Shown piece by piece: positions 58,608 through 64,000 of a stretch of 64,000 nucleotides of DNA. Source of the stretch: JADKAV01 sp037045455 (lineage in GTDB: Bacteria > Actinomycetota > Actinomycetes > S36-B12 > UBA10799); NCBI GenBank assembly GCA_037045455.1, contig JBAOIN010000016.1:710395-774394 (forward strand), written 5' to 3'. The position numbers were made by a program, and so were the translations under genes. Within the stretch, counting starts at the first letter, position 1. Every line of letters begins with the position of its first letter. The notes under the pieces were generated by a model that was not told where the DNA came from, ran no database searches, and saw only the letters and a list, made by a program, of their open reading frames with translations.

Positions 58608-58910
58608 TCAGGCGACCGACTCGAAATGGATACGCAGTCCCAAGGCGCCGGCTACCTTGCTGATCGTCGCGAAACTGGGATTGCCCTCGGCAGACAGCGC
58701 TTTGTACAAGCCTTCTCTGCTCATCCCAACACGTCGTGCCAGTTCGCTGAGGTTGCCTGATCGAGCGATAGTCCCCAAGGCCTGGGCGACAAACGCGGGG
58801 TCGTCCCCGGCCTCCTCAATCACAGCTTCGAGATAGGCAGCTGCGTCTTGCCGACTGGTGAGATAGTCGGCTGTGTCATAGGCAGTGAACACCTCGTTGT
58901 CGTCGTTCAT
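58608..58910 (-). CDS. HigA-type antitoxin (XRE family)
   Basis: A 100-residue antitoxin of the addiction-module/HigA group. The C-terminal HTH is ALGTIARSGNLSELARRVGMSREGLYKALSAEGNPSFATISKVAGALGLRI. The N-terminal segment NDDNEVFTAYDTADYLTS is the toxin-contact region typical of this family. The start overlaps the toxin stop by four bases, so toxin precedes antitoxin, the HigBA order. The complex probably represses the promoter at 59222-59250. Confidence 0.9.
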   Translation of the reverse strand: MNDDNEVFTAYDTADYLTSRQDAAAYLEAVIEEAGDDPAFVAQALGTIARSGNLSELARRVGMSREGLYKALSAEGNPSFATISKVAGALGLRIHFESVA

Positions 58911-59215
58911 GGGCGTTCTCCTTTCCTCCAGGTCCCCGCCATCTCTACTGCGGTCTTGATGTCCCGGTCCTGCGTGGACTTGTCTCCACCGCACAGCAGC
59001 ACGATCAAACGCTGCCCTTCCTGCAGGTAGTAGACCCGATAGCCCGGTCCGTAGTTGAGCCTCAATTCGGAAACACCCGCTCCAACTGGCCGGACATCGC
59101 CCGGGTTGCCTGCCGCGAGTCGATCGATGCGGACCTGGATGCGCGCGGCGGCCTTGCGATCCCGTATCCCCTTTAGCCAGCGGTCGAATGTGGCGCTCTT
59201 GACCACTTCGACCAT
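58907..59215 (-). CDS. RelE/HigB-type toxin
   Basis: A 102-residue toxin: FDRWLKGIRDRKAAARIQVRIDRLAAGNPGDVRPVGAGVSELRL, then YGPGYRVYYLQEGQRLIVLLCGGDKSTQDRDI. This is the HigB/Gp49-like branch of the RelE superfamily, which cleaves mRNA on the ribosome. Basic and aromatic residues in the RVYY segment are intact, so it should be active. The start ATG at 59215 is six bases after a -10 box, so the message appears leaderless. Confidence 0.9.
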   Translation of the reverse strand: MVEVVKSATFDRWLKGIRDRKAAARIQVRIDRLAAGNPGDVRPVGAGVSELRLNYGPGYRVYYLQEGQRLIVLLCGGDKSTQDRDIKTAVEMAGTWRKGERP

Positions 59216-59221
59216 GTGTCA

Positions 59222-59250
59222 ACTGTAGTTAACAGTCGGTGTTCAGGCAA
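59222..59250 (-). promoter_or_regulatory. higBA promoter with overlapping operator
   Basis: On the minus strand TTGCCT (59245-59250) and TACAGT (59222-59227) are 17 bp apart and TACAGT ends six bases before the ATG. The inverted repeat ACTGT/ACAGT (59222-59236) covers the -10, a good site for repression by the HigA-type antitoxin. Confidence 0.6.
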
Positions 59251-59468
59251 GTTCTGTCCGGCTTGGGCCGGCTCCCGACTGTTCCACAAACGACGGATTA
59301 GGCAGCCCCTCATTAGGTCCGACGCTCCCTCAGCGAGCCGAGCACCGACCGACGTCGAAGGCAGTCTGGAGCGTGGATTAGCCCCCAGCCAACGGCGTGA
59401 GCAGCGTGTAGACAGATTCAGAGCAAGACGGTCCAGTTGGCAGGGCAGATCACTGCAAGGCGACGGGC

Positions 59469-59474
59469 TAGCGT
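59469..59474 (+). promoter_or_regulatory. -10 box of hypothetical gene
   Basis: TAGCGT lies seven bases before ATG 59482; no Shine-Dalgarno sequence. Confidence 0.4.
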
Positions 59475-59481
59475 TCTAATC

Positions 59482-60069
59482 ATGGCCTTGCGCTTCGAAC
59501 CCGACTTGCATTGCGCCGCCTGGTTCGCCGACCAGCGGGACGTGGACTGTAACGGCCCCGCGGGGTTCGAGTCGTATGTGCGCATCGGCCACTCGGACGA
59601 CGATGAGGGGCGCCTTGCCCCCGAGATGCTCGCCCGGCTTGTGGAGATCCTCGTCGGCTTCACCACCACTCCCGAGGACTGCTATTTCGGACTCTGGGAA
59701 GGGTTCGGGGACATCTACGGGAGCCCCTCGGTTGCGGTGTTCGGGATCAGCACCGGGGCCGCGCTGGACAGCCCGCCGCCCCATGTGTCGCCGGCTTTCC
59801 CGCCGGCGGTGATGAATGGCCCTCGCCTCGATCTGGGTCGGCTGTCGTACGTGGTGTTCTCAGGGCCTCTTGCGCAGGCCGGGGATTGGGGAGCGGCCGA
59901 CTATCCGACGGGATGGGGCAGTCGGACCATCAACAGCCCGAACCTCATGTGGCCCGCAGATCGCGCGTGGTTCGTTGCCACCGAGATCGACACAACCTGG
60001 ACGGTCGTGGCTGGGACGCGCGGCCTTGCCGCCGCCCTCCGGGAGGATCCGCTCCTTCGAGCAAAGTGA
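59482..60069 (+). CDS. hypothetical protein
   Basis: A 195-residue cytoplasmic protein, MALRFEPDLHCAAWFADQRD, with aromatic-rich blocks TTPEDCYFGLWEGFGDIYGSP, RLSYVVFSGPLAQAGDWG and SPNLMWPADRAWFVATEIDTTWTVVAGT. These blocks, ending in a WF/ATEID-type strand, recur in uncharacterised actinobacterial proteins, but no domain can be named with certainty. It is the first gene past the HigBA module and divergent from it. The start is chosen by the leaderless spacing and by absence of similarity upstream. Confidence 0.7.
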   Translation: MALRFEPDLHCAAWFADQRDVDCNGPAGFESYVRIGHSDDDEGRLAPEMLARLVEILVGFTTTPEDCYFGLWEGFGDIYGSPSVAVFGISTGAALDSPPPHVSPAFPPAVMNGPRLDLGRLSYVVFSGPLAQAGDWGAADYPTGWGSRTINSPNLMWPADRAWFVATEIDTTWTVVAGTRGLAAALREDPLLRAK

Positions 60070-60245
60070 CGGCCTCTATATCGCTGGGCCGAGTGTGTGG
60101 CCTTGGCCGTTATGTGGCGGGGTTCTGTCGCCGCTTCGTGAGTTCCCTGATGATCGGGCGAATCGTCCCGTGGGTCGATCCCCAACTGACACAGCCTCGT
60201 TCGCACGCTTAGCGACTCCGGGCTGCGTAAAACCACTTCAGTCCT

Positions 60246-60262
60246 CGCTGTATAGTTCAGCG
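60246..60262 (+). promoter_or_regulatory. cmtR promoter with inverted repeat
   Basis: TATAGT (60251-60256) lies seven bases before ATG 60264. It is embraced by CGCTG/CAGCG (60246-60250 and 60258-60262), an inverted repeat over the -10 that could be the CmtR operator. Confidence 0.5.
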
Positions 60263-60263
60263 C

Positions 60264-60623
60264 ATGCTGACCATTGCTTCTCGCCTGGACGTGATGAACC
60301 GGTTGGGCCGCGCGCTGGCCGACCCGACCAGGTCCCGGATCATCCTGACGCTGCTCGACCGGCCGGCCTACCCGGCAGAGCTGGCCCGCGATCTGGACCT
60401 CACACGCTCCAACGTGTCCAATCATCTGGCGTGCCTGCGCGACTGCGGCATCGTTGCTGCCGAACCCGAGGGCCGCAAGACGCGCTACGAGATCGCCGAT
60501 CCCCACCTGACGCAGGCGCTGACCGCCCTGGTTGACGTCACCCTCGCGGTTGACGAGAACGCCCCGTGCATCGATCCTGCCTGCTCGGTGCACGGATGCG
60601 ACGCAGCAGAGGCGGGCGCGTGA
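60264..60623 (+). CDS. cmtR: CmtR-type ArsR/SmtB metal sensor (Cd/Pb)
   Basis: A 119-residue dimeric repressor. The recognition helix region is LTRSNVSNHLACLRDCGIVAAEP and the C-terminus PCIDPACSVHGC. Cys 57, Cys 61 and Cys 102 fall at exactly the positions of the Cd(II)/Pb(II) ligands of M. tuberculosis CmtR. Metal binding releases it from DNA. Two more cysteines (107 and 112) extend the C-terminal cluster. Its stop overlaps the start of the CadD-like gene (GTGA), so sensor and exporter are co-expressed. Confidence 0.92.
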   Translation: MLTIASRLDVMNRLGRALADPTRSRIILTLLDRPAYPAELARDLDLTRSNVSNHLACLRDCGIVAAEPEGRKTRYEIADPHLTQALTALVDVTLAVDENAPCIDPACSVHGCDAAEAGA

Positions 60624-61216
60624 TCCTGGCTGCGGTCCTGCAGGCAATCGGCCTGTTCATCGCGACCAACATCGACGACATCATCGTGCTCTCCTTGTTC
60701 TTCGCCCGCGGCGCGGGCCAACGCGGGACGACCACCCGCATCTTGGTCGGCCAGTACGTGGGGTTCGCCTGCATCCTCGGTGCCGCTGTGCTGGTGACTA
60801 TCGGAGCCGGAGCATTCCTGCCCTCAGCAGCTATCCCGTACTTCGGGCTCATCCCCCTGGCCCTCGGTCTCTGGGCTGCATGGCAAGCCTGGCGCGGAGA
60901 CGATGACGACGATGACGCCAAGGTCACGGGCACGAAGGTCAGCGCGTGGACCGTCGCAGGAGTCACCTTCGCCAACGGCGGAGACAACATCGGCGTCTAT
61001 GTCCCCGTCTTCCTCAGCGTGGAACCCATCGCAGTGGTCGCCTACTGCCTCGTCTTCCTCGCGCTCGTCGCGGTCCTGGTCGTAGTCGCCAAGTTCGTTG
61101 CCACCCGGCCGCCGATCGCTGAAGTCCTCGAGCGCTGGGAACACATCCTGTTCCCCATCGTCCTGATCGGCCTCGGCATCGTCATCCTCGTCAGCGGAGG
61201 AGCGTTCGGTCTCTGA
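60620..61216 (+). CDS. CadD-family cadmium resistance transporter
   Basis: A 198-residue membrane protein with five or six helices. AIGLFIATNIDDIIVLSLFFARG is the acidic first helix motif of the CadD family (TNxDD), repeated in AWTVAGVTFANGGDNIGVYVPVF. A run of six Asp (RGDDDDDDAKV) in the cytoplasmic loop may bind metal. The protein would export Cd2+. Overlap with the CmtR gene supports this specificity. Its start is the GTG at 60620. Confidence 0.9.
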   Translation: MILAAVLQAIGLFIATNIDDIIVLSLFFARGAGQRGTTTRILVGQYVGFACILGAAVLVTIGAGAFLPSAAIPYFGLIPLALGLWAAWQAWRGDDDDDDAKVTGTKVSAWTVAGVTFANGGDNIGVYVPVFLSVEPIAVVAYCLVFLALVAVLVVVAKFVATRPPIAEVLERWEHILFPIVLIGLGIVILVSGGAFGL

Positions 61217-61282
61217 CGGAGCCAAAGCGAACGAGAGAGGTCGCCAGGCTCGACGCTCCGGTATAGGGATCCCTGTGCGGGT

Positions 61283-62731
61283 TCATGCTGCGCAGCAGGA
61301 GAGTTTGGTGATGTCGGTGGTGAAGGTTTGGGCGGTGAGTTTGAGGCCTTCGGCCATGGTCAGGTAGGGGCTCCAGAGGTTGGCGACCTGGTCGGTGGTC
61401 ATGCCGGCCTCGAGGATGTAGACGCCGGCGGCGGCGAGGTCACCGGCGTCCTGGGCGAGGGCGGTGATGCCGATGATGCGGCCGGTGTCGGCGTCGGTGA
61501 CGATCTTGATGAGCCCGCGGGTGTCACGGTTGACGATGGCGCGCGGGACGTGCGCCAGGGGCAGGACGCGGCTGTCGCAGCGGATCCCGGCAGTGCGGGC
61601 CTGCTGGTCGGTCATTCCGACGGAGGCCAGGGCGGGGCTGGTGAACACGACCCGGGGCAGGTGGCGGTAGTCGACCTCCCGGCCGGCTCCGGTGAGGGCG
61701 TTGTCGGCGACCAGGGCGCCGTGGGCCGCGGCGACGTACACGAACTGCGGGTGGGCGGTGACGTCACCCGCGGCCCAGATCCGCGGGTTCGTGGTGCGCA
61801 GGTGGCTGTCGATGATGACCTCGCCGCGCTTGCCGGCGCGCACGCCGATGGTGTCGAGGCCGAGCGTGCCGGTGACCGGGCGGCGGCCGGTGGCAACGAG
61901 GAGCTCGGCCGCGCGGAGCTCGTGTGAGCCGTCGGCGGTGGTGGCGGTGACCGTGACCTCGCCGGTGGCCGGGTCGCGGCGCACCGCGGTGGGCACCGCG
62001 CCGCGGATGATCTCGATGCCTTCGTCGGCGAGGATTTCTTCCAGGGCGGTGGCGGCCTCGGGTTCCTCGTGGGAGGCCAGCCGTGAGCGGACGAGCATGG
62101 TGACCTGGGCACCGAGGCGGGAGAAGAGCTGGGCCTGCTCCATGGCGACGTAGCCGCCGCCGATGACCAGCAGCGACTCCGGGACGTGGTCCAGCTCCAT
62201 CGCGGTCGTCGAGGTCAGATAACCGGCCTCCTGCAGGCCGGGGACCGGCGGCGCCCAGGGCGTGGAGCCGGTAGCGATGAGGTGGTGCGCGGCCCGGACG
62301 GTTTCCGCCGTGCCGTCCGGGCCGGTCACGCGGAGTGCCGGCTCAGTCGGTGTGCCGACGAAGGTGGCCTCGCCGGGGTGGAGGGCCCACCCGTACTCGG
62401 CGGCCAGGGCCGCGTACTTCTCGCTGCGCAGCGATCCGACGAGCTTGTCCTTGCCGGCGACCATGGCGGGCATGTCGACCGGTGGGGCGTCGGGGAGTGG
62501 CAGACCGGGGAACCGGGCGGCGTCGAGTGTGACGTGGCGGGCCTCGGCGGCCGCGAGCAGGGCTTTGGAGGGCACACACCCGGTGTTCACGCAGGTACCG
62601 CCGATGGTGCCGCGCTCGATCATCACCACCCGCTTGCCCAGGGTGGTGGCGCGGATCGCGGCCGCGAACGCCGCCCCACCGGACCCGATCACTGCCAGGT
62701 CATACGACCTGCCCTTGTCCGTTGCCGTCAT
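61283..62731 (-). CDS. merA: mercuric reductase
   Basis: A 482-residue FAD/NADPH disulphide oxidoreductase that reduces Hg(II) to volatile Hg(0). The redox pair is GGTCVNTGCVPSK (Cys 47 and 52), the FAD site is AVIGSGGAAFAAAIRA and the NADPH site LLVIGGGYVAMEQAQ. The C-terminal LSCCAA supplies the Cys pair (479-480) specific to MerA. The N-terminal MerP-like domain is absent, as in many actinobacteria. The ATG at 62731 has GGAGG upstream; longer in-frame readings run across the operator. No merT/merP transporter or merB is in the window. Confidence 0.95.
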   Translation of the reverse strand: MTATDKGRSYDLAVIGSGGAAFAAAIRATTLGKRVVMIERGTIGGTCVNTGCVPSKALLAAAEARHVTLDAARFPGLPLPDAPPVDMPAMVAGKDKLVGSLRSEKYAALAAEYGWALHPGEATFVGTPTEPALRVTGPDGTAETVRAAHHLIATGSTPWAPPVPGLQEAGYLTSTTAMELDHVPESLLVIGGGYVAMEQAQLFSRLGAQVTMLVRSRLASHEEPEAATALEEILADEGIEIIRGAVPTAVRRDPATGEVTVTATTADGSHELRAAELLVATGRRPVTGTLGLDTIGVRAGKRGEVIIDSHLRTTNPRIWAAGDVTAHPQFVYVAAAHGALVADNALTGAGREVDYRHLPRVVFTSPALASVGMTDQQARTAGIRCDSRVLPLAHVPRAIVNRDTRGLIKIVTDADTGRIIGITALAQDAGDLAAAGVYILEAGMTTDQVANLWSPYLTMAEGLKLTAQTFTTDITKLSCCAA

Positions 62732-62768
62732 AAGTCCTCCCTTGTTGCCGCGCCTCAGGACCAGGATC

Positions 62769-62792
62769 GACCTTCCAGTGCACTGGAAGGTC
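62769..62792. promoter_or_regulatory. 24-bp perfect palindrome, MerR operator
   Basis: Each half is GACCTTCCAGTG, mirrored exactly. On the merA strand TTGACC opens the palindrome as a -35, and a spacer of 19-20 bp leads to a weak -10, the stretched geometry that MerR-type regulators correct by twisting DNA. It sits between divergent merA and merR. Confidence 0.8.
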
Positions 62793-62800
62793 AAGGCAGA

Positions 62801-63199
62801 ATGAGTGGCATGCGGATCGGTGAGGTGGCTCAGGCGTCGGGCACGACAGCTAAGACCCTGCGGTACTACGAGGACGTCGGACTCCTCCCCGACCCCGACC
62901 GCAGCCCGGCGGGGTACCGGGACTACGGCCCCGAGGTGCTCGACCGGCTGCACTTCATCCGCCGGGGCCAAGCCGCCGGGCTGACCCTGGCCCAGATCGG
63001 CCAGGTGCTGGCCATCCGAGACCGGGGCCAGGCCCCCTGCCAGCACGTCACCGACCTGCTCGACACCCGCCTCGCGGTCATCGACCGGCAGCTCGCCGAG
63101 CTCGCGCAGCTACGCACCACGATCGCCATCCTGCGCGAGCACGCCACCACCGGCGACCCGGCCACATGCTCCCCCGAGGACGTCTGCCGCTACCTGTGA
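62801..63199 (+). CDS. MerR-family heavy-metal-responsive regulator
   Basis: A 132-residue regulator. The N-terminal HTH is MRIGEVAQASGTTAKTLRYYEDVGLLPDPDRSPAGYRDY, then a coiled-coil dimerisation helix. Metal ligands are probably the Cys in GQAPCQHVTDLL (about 79) and those in ATCSPEDVC (about 124 and 129). The first is the conserved MerR/ZntR position; the exact spacing differs from classic Tn501 MerR, so Hg specificity rests on the adjacent merA. It is divergent from merA, sharing the palindrome. ATG 62801 is used; internal ATG 62810 gives the same domain. Confidence 0.88.
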   Translation: MSGMRIGEVAQASGTTAKTLRYYEDVGLLPDPDRSPAGYRDYGPEVLDRLHFIRRGQAAGLTLAQIGQVLAIRDRGQAPCQHVTDLLDTRLAVIDRQLAELAQLRTTIAILREHATTGDPATCSPEDVCRYL

Positions 63200-63235
63200 C
63201 CCGCGAAGGTCACCGGCCCGTGGCACCATCGCGAC

Positions 63236-63376
63236 ATGGCCGATGACACCCAGCAACGATGCTCGTGCTGCGGCCGCCAGCGGCCACGAAGGTCGCTCCA
63301 CGCACTCGGGAGCGAACCGGCCTACATCTGCCGAAGGTGCGCGCTCTGGGTCGCCCTTCACATCGCTCGCGACTGA
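63236..63376 (+). CDS. 46-residue zinc-ribbon microprotein
   Basis: It starts MADDTQQRCSCCGRQRPRRS and contains a second CxxC in YICRRCALWVALHIARD, forming a CxxC...CxxC zinc knuckle. The two pairs are about 25 residues apart. It lies 36 bases after the MerR gene in the same direction. CACCAT six bases before the ATG mimics the leaderless spacing. Small zinc ribbons of this kind are often nucleic-acid or protein binding; no family name can be given. Confidence 0.55.
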   Translation: MADDTQQRCSCCGRQRPRRSLHALGSEPAYICRRCALWVALHIARD

Positions 63377-63875
63377 ACGACTCCGCCCGCAACGCGGGCA
63401 CGCCGCCGGCCGCGGCGAACATCGTCGGATGGTGCGCGAAGGAACCAAAGGGCGCGAATGACGACCAATCATCACGCCGCCAGCGCGATCGCGGGCGCCC
63501 GTTGCCGCACTCCTCATCCGACGGTCTGAGCTCCACCGCCTGGCAGCGGTCCGAAGCCTGGAGAGGGCATCGGAACCGGACGGGACCCCCTAACGCTCAG
63601 TGGTCCGCCCTCGCAGCGGTTGCGGTCGGTCCAGTTGTCCGTCCCGTAGGAGGAACCCGTTGCGGAGGCGGTGCAGGTCATCGGCGGAAACCCACGCCCG
63701 AATGTTCGCAAGACCGCCCGAGAAGGGTTGTCCGGTGACGGTGCGTCATATGGGACGGCCTGTCGTCCCGTAAACGAAGGTTTACGCACGTCCAAAACCC
63801 CTGGACGCAAGCCGCGTGAACTCGTGTGCAGAACGTCGGACTCTCTCGACAAGTTCTGAGACACCTGCGACAGGC
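63377..63875. other. gene-poor stretch, no convincing CDS
   Basis: About 500 bases with only short shadow frames on both strands. A GTAAAC/GTTTAC inverted pair occurs near 63770-63785. The segment CTCGACAAGTTCTGAGACAC at 63846-63865 resembles an insertion-sequence terminal repeat in tone, but no partner or transposase is visible. It could be the end of a mobile element or a promoter region. Confidence 0.3.
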
Positions 63876-64000
63876 TCAGGTCCGCCCCTCGGTCTCCTGC
63901 GCCTCCTGCAGCAGATCCAACTGCTGCTCGTCCTGCATCCACTGCGCATGCAACACCGGCAGGCCCAGTTCGCGCAGATGCGACACCACCCGTTCATCGT
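63876..64000 (-). CDS. C-terminal part of an unidentified protein, cut by window edge
   Basis: The minus-strand frame is open from the right edge to TGA at 63876 and reads DERVVSHLRELGLPVLHAQW, then MQDEQQLDLLQEAQETEGRT. Its helical, Glu/Gln-rich composition is protein-like. The start and main domain lie outside the window, so no function is given. Confidence 0.5.
   Translation of the reverse strand, partial: DERVVSHLRELGLPVLHAQWMQDEQQLDLLQEAQETEGRT

Noticed and set aside
58035..59300. TTCCACAAAC-type short matches (58047, 59281) as attachment-site repeats
   Set aside because: Only about ten bases agree, no integrase is near, and similar strings could arise by chance.
63514..63942. 142-codon minus-strand frame
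   Set aside because: Low-complexity Ser/Gly/Arg/Pro translation in a gene-poor stretch, overlapping a more plausible partial gene at the right edge.

Overview
The window is visibly GC-rich, uses GTG starts freely, and carries several gene blocks typical of Actinomycetota. The clearest marker is the run at 44.5-52.5 kb: CDP-alcohol phosphatidyltransferase, DUF881, small basic protein, DUF881, GcvH, FHA protein, FtsR-like MerR, DUF151 nuclease, MerR, GcvP. It has the order of the Mycobacterium tuberculosis Rv1822-Rv1832 neighbourhood. DUF3097, a wax ester synthase/DGAT and CmtR also point to an actinobacterium; the genus cannot be fixed from the sequence. Many starts lie 6-8 bases after a TANNNT hexamer, so leaderless transcription appears common.

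Layout. 0-2.3 kb: the start of a cation/proton antiporter (cut by the window edge), tRNA-Pro(GGG), then about 700 bp of structured repeats related to the tRNA 3' end. 2.3-13.7 kb: a two-component system diverging from a membrane alpha/beta hydrolase, an AAA ATPase, a LURP-one protein, a DHFR-like reductase, a SWIM/SNF2 pair and DUF3097. 13.8-19.5 kb: secreted M1 peptidase, small membrane proteins, a lipase, an SDR and a CYTH protein. 19.6-28.4 kb: a polyamine-type ABC operon (ATPase, lipoprotein, two permeases) and, past two unusual secreted proteins (phospholipase A2-like and papain-like), an FAD amine oxidase that could act on the imported polyamine. 28.5-43.7 kb: mostly single genes (amidohydrolase, SGNH hydrolase, SLC13 permease, aquaporin, L,D-transpeptidase, YihY, copper monooxygenase-like lipoprotein, amidase, WS/DGAT, TerC, AzlCD, metzincin-like protease). 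43.8-55 kb: the conserved core cluster, then NhaP and a second YihY protein.

55-59.5 kb looks accessory: an antitoxin with a broken RelE toxin, small orphan genes, a CAP-domain secreted protein, a frame-disrupted lipoprotein and an intact HigBA module. 60-63.4 kb is a metal-resistance block: CmtR-CadD (cadmium/lead) and divergent MerA/MerR with a perfect 24-bp palindrome between them.

Three window-wide signals stand out: an 87-88 bp interspersed palindromic repeat family (four full copies, one degenerate); tRNA-Pro-derived repeats; and five genes whose frame is broken by one surplus base each, which suggests consensus-sequence errors and may also explain the apparent phosphatidyltransferase-DUF881 fusion.
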